Positions 55,698-64,000 of a stretch of 64,000 bases of DNA are shown in pieces (position 1 is the first letter of the stretch; every line of letters starts with the position of its first letter). Position numbers and translations under genes: made by a program. The notes below the pieces were generated by a model, which saw nothing but the letters and a program-made list of their open reading frames with translations, made no database searches and was not told the origin of the DNA. The stretch spans positions 1,660,001 through 1,724,000 of the forward strand of contig BSBM01000386.1 of assembly GCA_027924585.1 (NCBI GenBank), given 5' to 3'. The stretch is from Larix kaempferi. Its lineage: Eukaryota > Streptophyta > Pinopsida > Pinales > Pinaceae.

Positions 55698-56491
55698 TGT
55701 TAGGATATTCCTATACTCCATCCTAGTCCTCCTATCTTTTCTGTCATTTTCATTTTCAGTCATGCATGCAAAATTACGGTTTGCATGCAATTAGGGTTTG
55801 CATGCATCCTAGTCATCAGCACCAGCACCTAGTCCTCAACAAACTAGCCCCCGAAGCTTCTTTTAGATCAGTTTCAGCTCTCCTAGAGCTTAGTCCGCCC
55901 TCCTTTCACCTACTGCATGAGAAGGGCGCCTTTCCTCACCTACCAGTCCAGTTTAGTTCAGTTATCTTTAGTTCTTTCCTTTATTTAAGGATTAACTGAA
56001 TCCTAACTAACCTTACCACTCCGATGGACCTCTAGTGTGACAGTGTGACTACACAGCCTGTTCTGACTCCAGTTAGCTCCATATGCGCCCTCCACTGAGC
56101 CTCCTTCACTACATTAGTGCTTCCATGTACCAGTTACACCAACCACACTCAGTTAGACTTAGTTTGACTCTCGGTTGACCATTACTTGTGCATTGATGAC
56201 TTCACTGATGAGAAGGTGGACTCCTAGTTAGGCATTGATGACTCTCCATTTATTATGGATATGTGCATGAAGGCCAATTCGAATTCAACCTAGTGAATTC
56301 GAATCCTCATACTCAGCATTGTATATTTACCAGTTTATTATTCTGTTAATAGCAACATGTGTAATTATTCTGCCTCAATCAAAGTTTCTTTGGATCTAAG
56401 TTCTTTTGCTTGTCTCTTCTTCTATTATTCCTAAATTCTTTCATTGTGAGGTTTACGTCATCTCTTTGGATCTTATGTGGGCAATTTCACA
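55698..56491 (+). repeat. Array LTR 4 (794 bp)
   Basis: The longest LTR. The hairpin region is expanded (55762-55807, an extra arm-plus-loop unit), and a short AGTGTGAC duplication lies near 56033-56048. It ends GCAATTTCACA before ACGAC. Confidence 0.95.
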
Positions 56492-59089
56492 ACGACACTT
56501 AACATAAATTCATTTGTTTATCACATAATCATCATTTATCAATACCAATGGCTAATTAACACCTAATATCATGTAACTAAGGCCTAATTATCATTTTCCA
56601 ATTAATTAAACAAAACAATTACGAAAATGACTCCACAAGACTAGTTAACTAATATTTAACACAAACAGCTAGTCTTGCACAAATTCAACACACAACCATG
56701 TCAATGAACCAAAAAGTGAACCTACACCAATTATACATATATTTAAGCATGCACATACAACCAAATAAAGTTGCATTTGAGGTCATATCCTTTCACATAA
56801 ACGATGATTCTTTCAAGCTAAATTAGTGTAACTAGTTAATAAACACGGTTGGGAATTTAACCCAATCAATTGTACTGAGTTCCAAAGCACACAGAGGCAA
56901 TGATAAAGATCTGGAAAATAAAATTCTACAAAAAAATTAAAGTACCAAAAGCATAGCATATGGATGTGCATTCCAAAAATTATGAAAACATAGATTCAAT
57001 CTACAAACTAGTTACCAATTTCCACCGATTTGAAGCTAGTTTCCGTTTCTAGTTTCGAAATGCAAAACAATAAGAAAGTATTGAATACTGTAGCTCATGG
57101 AAATCATATTAGAGGCCCACTACAGCCAAATGGTTGTATCTTTCCACTCATAAACAATCCTCTTATTAATTCATCAAACTAGCTAAATCTACTTCTCCAA
57201 ATTGGCTAGAAATTGAGGAATCAAGTGAGATAAATGCATAAACGATTTGCAGAGTCATTTGTAAGCCATTCCAACTCTAAATACCATGTATTATAATTTT
57301 TATCAGAGGTATAAATCATGTAAACATTTCGTCAAACACTTCTCATGCAAATCCATAAATCTATTTAAAACAATTCTTTCGAAGGAGCTAATGAATGGAA
57401 ACAAAAATAGGATTTCGATAAGCAAATCTAGAACTATCTAGGAACTCTTCCACACATTTCTTCATACATTTCAAGTTTAATTATCATATCTAAGATCAGT
57501 TATCTCACTTAGGCATTTTCTCAAACATTTCACATGCCAAGTCTCGAAACTACATAAAACAACCCAACCGATGAACTAGTTTTCGAATAGAGGCTATAAA
57601 CACTATAGATAGGTGTTTCCAATCATTCCTAAGCTATTTCACAATAAAAGTACACATAATATAAATAACAGAGGCACAATTATCAGATATGTAGTAGAGG
57701 TTCCAAATAAACATTTTTCTCAAGCACTTTCTCACAAAATACCGAAACTAGTTAGCTATTTTTTCCCAAAAACTAGTAGCATAATGTAACTAAAATCTAT
57801 GAGAGATTTATTCCATAATTATATCATATATTTTCTCATACATTTCATGTGAAACCATATAAAAATCAAATCAGAGCCAATTAATTCAAATCAACATGAA
57901 ATAAAGTACTTATCTTGCAAAATACGCAACTTAAATCGACCGTGCTACGTTCCACCCAGCCGTAGACACAATGCAAGCCAAAACTCACTTTGCAATGGTC
58001 ACCCCCGAGCCGGAACCATGATGCCACAAGCAAAAATGCACTCAACCACAAAACCCATATAACATTGGTCCAACCACAATCCAATGGCAAGTGGATTCCA
58101 CATCAATTCCAATCCAGGATCTCCAGTGGCAATTCCAGGACAAAGTTTTCAGGAGAAATCAGTCCAACCAGAACCCAATGGCAAGTCTTCCTCGAATTCC
58201 ACTCTAGGGAAATTCCAGTGGATCCAGGACAAAATATTCATAAATATATCAGTACAACCTCAAATCCAATGGCAAGTGGATTCCACATCACTTCCAATCC
58301 AGGATCTCTAGAGGCAATTCCAGGACAAAACATTGGCAATCCAGAGTAACTCAACTTGGGCACAGGCTCAGCAAGGGCGCACCAACTAGAAAAAACTCAT
58401 ATCAAGAGCAACCAAAACCAATCACACTAGTACCATATCAAAAACAAGATCCAAGAGCATGCATAACCAACAAGAGAGACTAGCTCCCATCCACTCAAAT
58501 CCCATTTCCCAAGAGCAATTCGAATTGGGGGGAAAGAGAGACACAAGGGAGGAGTTACATTCCCAAATTAGAAAAATGGGAGTTACACTTCTCAAGAGGG
58601 TGCATTAGAGGGGAGAGGAAGAGTCATCATCAAGGTGGGAGTTACAAATTTTCATGAGGGGTGCACTATGTGAGGAAAAAACTCTAACTCCAAATAAAAT
58701 TAATCCCGGAATAAAATAAAAACCAAGGGGTAGCATAACACATGAGGGTGCATAAATCAAGAGGGTCCACCAAGTCCATAAGAAGGGTGTATCACTTCCA
58801 CATAGGTCAAAACACAAGGTAACACTTTTCCCCCAACCCCTTGCTCGTAACAGCATGGTTCCTCATACTCTTTTTCGTGGCATCGATCGATCCGATTATT
58901 TTATTTTATTAATTAATAATGTTCAACATAATAAAAGTAATAATAATGTGCAAACCATAGTCTTGACACCTTGTGCTATAATATCCAACATAATAACAAC
59001 AACAGTATGTCCAGGGGCTAAACCAGAGGGTCAGAGGGTCATTACATCTTACTTGTGAAATGTCAATAAGATGGACTAATATATATGAG

Positions 59090-59375
59090 ATAAATCCTAT
59101 TAATATTGGAAGTTTTTAATGGTTGGGTTTCAATATATTGAGTGTTTTTTTAGGATAAATTGTATTGATGTAGATAGTTTTTAATGATTGGATTTGAACA
59201 TAACGAAAGAGGATGATTGTTCTTTGGAATCGAGTTTGTTAGGGGTTGTATTAACTTGGTTTGATTTGATCACCAGGGTAGAATTCATAGTGCTTTAATA
59301 AACTTTTTATCGCTTACTTGGTCGATCCTACTGAACCTCTTACCTTTGACATGTCATTAAGATGGACGGATGAGC
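59090..59375 (+). repeat. Right unit of ~280-bp tandem duplication
   Basis: It matches the gypsy insertion flanks 32095-32318 plus 59052-59085 in order, so the duplication predates the gypsy, which landed in the left unit. Confidence 0.75.
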
Positions 59376-60700
59376 TGTTGTTTAGGTGGGATTCCAAATC
59401 CCATGTTGGATTTTGCACTAAGATGATGCCATGTGGATCAAGCACTTGAGCTGGATAATTGTATGTTGAAGACCAAGTAGTCACTAGTGCACACATGAGG
59501 GTCAAACATGATGTGGGATAGGGACATATCACACAAAGGTCCATTGCAATCAACGTTGAAACACACTAAATGTTGAAAAAAGCCTCACCTTGGGGGGTTC
59601 ACTCTGTGAACGTATGACATAGCATGTGCACTCATAGGATATTAAAGAATTTCCCTAATTTCACTAGATATTAAGGATTTCCTCCAAAAAAAAATTGTTG
59701 AACCGCCCTCCCAATACACCTTTACAATTTAAAAAACCACTATTTTCACTAGATATCCTAGGTATCCATTTTTTCCATGACATTTTTTATACCCCTTTTT
59801 ATTTTTACCCTCATTATGGTGACATGACAACTCTTATAACCCCTAGAAACCTTGCAAGGTCAAATATGAAATCTTTGTGAGAGAAAATATCTCAAGATGT
59901 GGAACAACCACCTAAACACATAAACTTCATTCACAATCATTCCAATCAACTTCACATCACATTCAATCACAAATACGACCTATTCAAACACCACTCTAAC
60001 TCCAAACACAATTGGATTTACACCACCTTGACACAGACCATACTTATTCAAACACTAGTTTGACTGCACACACGATTAAACTTACACAAACTTTCGACAT
60101 AGAGTACCTATTCAACCCCCCATTACCCTATTCAACCCCCTAGATACATAATTATAACCCCCACTAATATATACATGCTTTTTAAACATTTAAAATGCCT
60201 CTTGGCCCTTATATACTAGGCAATATATTGCTTCCATATTTTAGAGCACTAAATCCTGCGATATGAACTCATGTGTTATAATATTGCCTACTTAGTGAAC
60301 CTCATGTGGGCCTCACATGGACCAAACGTGCACTATTGATAGATCAAAAGGAGAAGAAGAATATTATTTTGGAACAAAATACCAACATAGGGAGATCCCA
60401 TTGTAATAAGATGCTTGGTAACATCACAGAGATGACACCCACAAGCTAAAGATGACCCGCGAGACATGGCATCAAATTGAAAATGATATTTGCACCAAGA
60501 GTAGCGGGGTGTTCTACAACCCAATATGATAGAGATGCTGTCACGTACGTGGGTAATGCTTACATATTGGTTTAAAAACATACAATAATTATAATAAACC
60601 AACATAGATCCATCTTATACTCAAATTTATCAAGCATGGAAAGGGATCAAATCTCTTGGGTGTACTTTTTTTATCTAAAAAAAAACTGAAATAAAAAATT
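59376..60700. other. Unassigned DNA with a weak minisatellite
   Basis: Near 59960-60140, words such as TATTCAAACAC, ACTTACACAAACTTTC and CCTATTCAACCCCC recur about three times with period near 70 bp. No gene is recognised on either strand. Confidence 0.45.
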
Positions 60701-60759
60701 TACACTTCAAGAAATTTGATCCTCTTGGTTCTTGATAAATCTGGGTTTAAGATGAATCT

Positions 60760-62620
60760 GCGCTGGTTGTACTACATGGCAACAAAACATATGACAATGT
60801 CAATACTAGAGTAAGAGAGGACACTATCAAAGAACCAAATTCACAAGACACGCCAAATGGAGATGGTTGGTTTTTAGAAGATGAGCTGTAGGAAGGATAA
60901 GGTGGTTCGGATATGTGAGATAGGATGAGGACAAGTAACTCAAACCACAAAGGGCAAAAGCAACAATTAGACAAGTGGACAAGGTGATGTTGATGGATAA
61001 TATAAGATCAACACACAATACCAATAGGAAGGATTAGGTAACCTAGATGGATAAGCGGGGGGAAAAGAGGCATGGTGCAAAGCATAAATTAATTGATTAA
61101 GCTATATTGCATATGCAAAGTAAAGCTGATAAAGTGGCAAGCTAGACAAAGTAGAGATATCAAAGTTGGTGGAGAAACAATGGACGATTAAACATTGATA
61201 CTAAGACCAAAAACTCATAGCTCATAAACCTTTACTTGCAAAAACATCTCCTTAACCAAAATCCTAGATTAGGGTTTTCGATAAGGTACACACTAAGATC
61301 AATTTGGACTACAATACTTATGATGAACCTAGTTGTAAACAAACCCATAAGAGTCACATTGCAGGATAAAGTTTATCCAAATTTAAACCATTTTGTGGTT
61401 CATTTTCCATGAAAATTTAGTGGTTGGTTTATGTTCCACTCCCTAAATGTGATATGCTCATAGTACCCCATTGCAAGAGGGTTTTGGGCATCTCCAAATT
61501 TCTTTGTGACCTCAAAGGGCACATTTTCTGTTGGGACAATCATAACACATCATATTTAGTTTTCCAAATTCTAACAAAAGTGCTTGAAAAAGATGCATTT
61601 TAGATAACAAATAGACAAAAAGGTCATTATTGCGTGAATCAAGGAGACAAAAGATACCAAAGTTAATGGAGAGGCAATGTATGGAAAAACATTAATATTG
61701 AGCCTAAGAAGTACTCCTAACTCAGGACCTTATACTTGTGGATACATGCCTTTAACAAAAACACTAGACTAGGGTGTTTGACAAGGTACCGATTCATGTT
61801 AGTACTACATGACACTGACCATGATTAAGATGTTCGTACCAAAGTAAGGAGGATGCTATTGGAGAAATAGGGTCACATGGCATGCCAAATGGAGATGGTC
61901 AATCTAATAGTTGTGTAGTTGAGTTGCACGAGAAGGACAAGGTTGATGAGGTATGTGAGATAGGATGATGACCAATAGCCTTAGCCACAAGGGACACAAA
62001 CAATAGTTGGACAAATGGGTTGGATGTCATTGATGGAAACTGGAAGATCAACACAATGTGTTGATAGGAGGGACCATGGAAGGGGGATAAACAAACATGG
62101 CATAAATGATAGATCGGTCAAACAAGCTACATTGCATAGGAAAAAATGTCAAGTCAGAGAGATTAATGATACCAAAGTTGGTGGACAAACAATGCATGGA
62201 GCAACATTGAGATTGAAACTAATAACTCATAACCTTTTACACTTGGATATGAATCCTTAACCAAACAACCATAGCAAGGTGTTTGACAATGTACTCATCA
62301 TGACCACTATCAAGAGTGTAATGCTTGAGGCCAACTTAGATGTAAAAAAATCCATAAGAAGCATAATGTAGGATATAATTTTTTCAATATGCACCATTTT
62401 TTGGGGATATTTTTCACTAAAATCTCACAATCAATCACCATGCCACCTTAGAAATGTGCTTTGCTCACAATTCCCAAATGTGTATGGGGTTTAGGCGTTG
62501 ATGAACCAATTTGTGTCCTCAAAAGAGTGCATTCGTGTTGGATCAATCAAAACACAATACATTTATTATGTCGAAATCCAACAAAGGTGCTAAACACACG
62601 TAGAAAAATAGTCATTAATA
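60760..62620 (+). repeat. Degenerate ~1-kb tandem duplication
   Basis: 60760-61600 and 61795-62620 share, in the same order, GTACTACATG, GCCAAATGGAGATGGT, TATGTGAGATAGGATGA, GGAAGATCAACACA-like text, ACCAAAGTTGGTGGA and a block ending CTTAACCAAA. A partial third copy of the middle block lies at 61650-61790. Frames inside are short and unlike known proteins. Confidence 0.6.
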
Positions 62621-62914
62621 AACCGATTCAAGAAAAACAATGCTAACACACTCTTAAGAGAAAACAAAAGAAGAATATTACATACGAAGTGCATAAGAGA
62701 TTTACTCTAGAAACCCTTAAGTGGAAAACCAAGATATTTTCCCTAGAAAACCTTGATGGAAGAAACCAACAAACTTAGTAGTACCTCTTTCTCATTATAT
62801 TAACAAAATAATATTTAGGAATTTTATAACATTATTCAACCTTAATCTACTATCTTAAAATATAATACATTGGATATAAAACCATGGGTCCAAAATCATC
62901 CACAAATAATAATA
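62621..62914. other. Unassigned AT-rich spacer with AAT repeat
   Basis: Nothing coding is seen; an (AAT)n run at about 62908-62925 is the tail of the minus-strand SINE that follows. Confidence 0.5.
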
Positions 62915-63075
62915 ATAATAATAATTTTAAGGTCACCGCCAAACAAGACACCCTTGTTTGTGGGACAATGGCCCCCCTCTGCGAAGTGATTTAACTGCTA
63001 AATTCTACAGAGGTGACCTCCTAGGAAAGAACACATGTTCTTAACCCGTTAAGCCCACTCACGCTGTACCCAAAA
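62915..63075 (-). mobile_element. SINE copy 2 of the second family
   Basis: On the minus strand it reads GGGTACAGCGTGAGTGGGCT, AAGAACATGTGTTCTT, AGGTCACCTCTGTAGAATTT, ACTTCGCAGAGGGGGGCC and ACAAACAAGGGTGTC, and ends ACCTTAAAATT with (ATT)n. These blocks appear in the same order in copy 1 (30895-31085). The B-box region is partly lost here. Confidence 0.6.
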
Positions 63076-63079
63076 AAAA

Positions 63080-63498
63080 AAAATATAACACATATCCAAC
63101 TTGAAAAAATGACCTTGTAACATGATGAAATGATTACTTGAAGTTGAATCCAAATCTTTGAAAATTCTAACATATTATGCCACGAAATTCAAACATAGAA
63201 AGGGAAGTTCATCTCTCGGACAACTAAGGGTGATTGGTGTGTGATCCTTAATTCTTACACAAACCAAGTGTGGACATAACGGATCCAAGCTTCCTCCATA
63301 TTAAGTGTCTCCGCCAAATAAGGACAGTTTCTCCTGTATTTAAACTTGGAAAACCAATTTAAACTAATAATAAACCTGTGACCATTCAGCCTCCACACCC
63401 CCACCTCATCACAGTTCATACACCGAAGTCAACTCTCGGGAGCCGAGCCGCCTCCCAGAGTCCCCCCACAGGACACAAGAATCTACCCAACAGAAGCC
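63080..63498 (+). promoter_or_regulatory. Upstream region of the VQ gene
   Basis: The AT-rich spacer gives way to GC-rich sequence near 63390. TATTTAAAC at 63339-63347 is the nearest TATA-like word, about 280 bp before the start codon. CCTCCACACCCCCACC and CGAGCCGCCTCCC pyrimidine/GC tracts follow. The transcription start is not determined. Confidence 0.35.
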
Positions 63499-63552
63499 AT
63501 GAAAAGCAGTAGCTTCTTAACCCCCGTCGTGCAAAGGCAACAGAATCCATGA
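63499..63552 (+). CDS. uORF 1 (17 codons)
   Basis: MKSSSFLTPVVQRQQNP and stop. Its TGA overlaps the ATG of the next uORF as ATGA. It lies upstream of the VQ gene and would be in its 5' leader if transcription starts before 63499. Confidence 0.4.
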   Translation: MKSSSFLTPVVQRQQNP

Positions 63553-63611
63553 GCAGCAGTAGCTATTTAAGCTTCGTTGTGCACACCTACAACACCTTCG
63601 AATGGCAGTGA
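63549..63611 (+). CDS. uORF 2 (20 codons)
   Basis: MSSSSYLSFVVHTYNTFEWQ and stop. The first ten codons resemble uORF 1 because the two lie in a ~50-bp tandem duplication (AGCAGTAGC core). Confidence 0.4.
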   Translation: MSSSSYLSFVVHTYNTFEWQ

Positions 63612-63619
63612 ACGAGTGA
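63602..63619 (+). CDS. uORF 3 (5 codons)
   Basis: MAVNE and stop, overlapping the end of uORF 2 and ending six bases before the main start codon. Confidence 0.35.
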   Translation: MAVNE

Positions 63620-63625
63620 CACAAA

Positions 63626-64000
63626 ATGGACGGAACCGGCGGCAGCAGCAGCGGCGGCGGAAGGCCCAACAATAACAACAATGGCAAAAATTCTCACAAT
63701 CTCGGTATCAACCGGCAGAGCAGCAAGATCGGAAAACCCATCAAGCGGAGCAGCAGCGGCGGTATTCAGCAGCAACAGCAGGCGAACAAGCAGCCGCCGC
63801 CTCCGCCCGTCTACAACATCAACAAGAAAGACTTCCGCGACGTCGTGCAGCGGCTCACCGGCTCGCCGCTGCCGGAGCCCTATCAACCTCCGCCTCCGCC
63901 TCCACCACCGCCTCCGTCCGCTGCCCCCCCCAAGCCTCCCAATTCCCGCCTGCAGAAAATCCGCCCTCCGCCCTTGGATGCCCTCAACCCGGCGCCGTTC
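63626..64000 (+). CDS. IKU1: VQ-motif protein, HAIKU1-like (5' part)
   Basis: VQ proteins are plant nuclear cofactors that bind WRKY transcription factors; Arabidopsis HAIKU1 acts in endosperm growth and seed size. The first 125 codons are present and the window cuts the gene. Residues 1-25 are Gly/Ser/Asn rich. HNLGINRQSSKIGKPIKRS (24-42) matches the basic N-terminal block of HAIKU1 proteins, and a Gln run and five prolines follow. VYNINKKDFRDVVQRLTG (62-79) holds the full VQ signature F-x3-VQ-x-LTG. After ten prolines, SRLQKIRPPPLDALNP matches the second conserved HAIKU1 block. The start is the first ATG in this frame after the leader and gives the expected N-terminus. The codons are GC-rich, unlike the surrounding repeats. 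The family call is firm; orthology to HAIKU1 is likely but not proven. Confidence 0.9.
   Translation, partial: MDGTGGSSSGGGRPNNNNNGKNSHNLGINRQSSKIGKPIKRSSSGGIQQQQQANKQPPPPPVYNINKKDFRDVVQRLTGSPLPEPYQPPPPPPPPPPSAAPPKPPNSRLQKIRPPPLDALNPAPF

Larger units (their letters stand above)
47242..56491 (+). mobile_element. Tandem trimer of a non-autonomous gag-protease LTR element
   Basis: Structure LTR-internal-LTR-internal-LTR-internal-LTR, with one 5-bp target duplication ACGAC at 47237-47241 and 56492-56496. LTRs are 47242-48010, 50057-50836, 52883-53651 and 55698-56491. The three internal domains (48011-50056, 50837-52882, 53652-55697) are each exactly 2046 bp. Each begins with TGGTATCAGAGCC and ends with a polypurine tract. 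Each codes only for a copia-type gag and protease; integrase, RT and RNase H are absent, so the family needs a helper. The single outer duplication means the array arose at this site by LTR-LTR unequal recombination, or entered as a multimer. Copies 1 and 2 share a stop codon and a polypurine form that copy 3 lacks. Confidence 0.95.
32319..59046 (-). mobile_element. Ty3/gypsy chromovirus-like element with two nested insertions
   Basis: A complete LTR retrotransposon in minus orientation. The 5-bp duplication TCTTA (32314-32318 and 59047-59051) flanks TGTAATG…CATTACA termini. The 3' LTR is 32319-35161, the polypurine tract is beside it at 35162-35174, and the primer-binding site for initiator tRNA-Met is at 46899-46888. 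The 5' LTR is 46902-59046. Removing the copia element (38777-45414) and the tandem array (47242-56491) leaves about 10.8 kb with LTRs of about 2.84 and 2.89 kb. Gene order is gag, protease, RT, RNase H, integrase, chromodomain. All frames are broken and the RT catalytic motif is mutated, so it cannot be autonomous. Both insertions are later than the gypsy, since they lie within it with their own target duplications. Confidence 0.95.
46902..59046 (-). repeat. Gypsy 5' LTR, split by tandem array
   Basis: The two parts, 46902-47241 and 56497-59046, together make about 2.89 kb and match 32319-35161. The outer end is GTCATTACA, with GTCAGAGG duplicated just before it. The inserted array is bounded by ACGAC duplications. 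Confidence 0.95.

Noticed and set aside
47242-56491. A CRISPR-like or satellite interpretation of the large repeats
   Set aside because: The repeats are LTR-sized, with primer-binding sites, polypurine tracts and coding bodies; a retrotransposon array explains all of it.
63587-63886. 99-codon minus-strand frame opposite the VQ gene
   Set aside because: It is antisense to the conserved VQ and HAIKU1 blocks and is explained by GC-rich codons lacking stops.

Overview
The window is nuclear DNA of a seed plant with a large, repeat-rich genome. The evidence is nested LTR retrotransposons primed by initiator tRNA-Met, tRNA-derived SINEs, and fragments of plant-only genes: a DUF642 cell-wall protein, a vacuolar H+-pyrophosphatase and a VQ-motif protein. 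The wording of the gypsy polyprotein and the degree of decay make me lean towards a gymnosperm (conifer), but this is an impression, not a proof. Only one host gene looks intact, a HAIKU1-like VQ protein that enters at the right edge (63626 onward) and is cut off by the window end.

Layout. 0-6 kb: a decayed reading frame of unknown identity, a weak second frame, degenerate tandem repeats, and a polypurine tract followed by a probable long LTR with its own TATA box. 7-8.8 kb: a decayed minus-strand gene with a proline-rich repeated tail. 8.85-10.9 kb: a 2-kb field of degenerate GCACC...GGTGC hairpin-like repeats, with a smaller block at 28.8-29.2 kb. 12.97-26.67 kb: a segment bounded by two similar ~195-bp LTRs. 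It holds a C/T-rich leader, a short gag-like frame, three host-gene fragments (DUF642, an LRR-like piece, H+-pyrophosphatase), and remnants of a gypsy and a copia element. Its right LTR carries a SINE with a clean 15-bp target duplication. 26.7-32.3 kb: mostly unrecognised AT-rich DNA with minisatellites and one minus-strand SINE.

32319-59046 is one Ty3/gypsy chromovirus-like element on the minus strand. It is flanked by the 5-bp duplication TCTTA, and two later insertions have swollen it to 26.7 kb. The first is a Ty1/copia element at 38777-45414 (duplication AGATC), which splits the gypsy gag/protease boundary. The second is a tandem array at 47242-56491 (duplication ACGAC), which splits the gypsy 5' LTR. 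The array is the most unusual object here. It has four LTRs and three internal domains of identical length (2046 bp), each with its own primer-binding site and polypurine tract, and a single outer target duplication. Each unit encodes only gag and protease, so the family is non-autonomous; only the third copy has an open frame.

The gypsy element itself appears to contain a ~199-bp spliceosomal-type intron just before its chromodomain. Several dead frames in the window are broken by TAG where glutamine CAG is expected, which fits CHG-methylation decay.

59.05-63.4 kb is non-genic and includes a degenerate ~1-kb tandem duplication and a second copy of the minus-strand SINE. From about 63.4 kb the base composition becomes GC-rich. 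The VQ gene follows, preceded by three short overlapping upstream ORFs. Nearly everything else is transposon-derived, so the genes do not form a pathway; the interest lies in transposon structure and decay.
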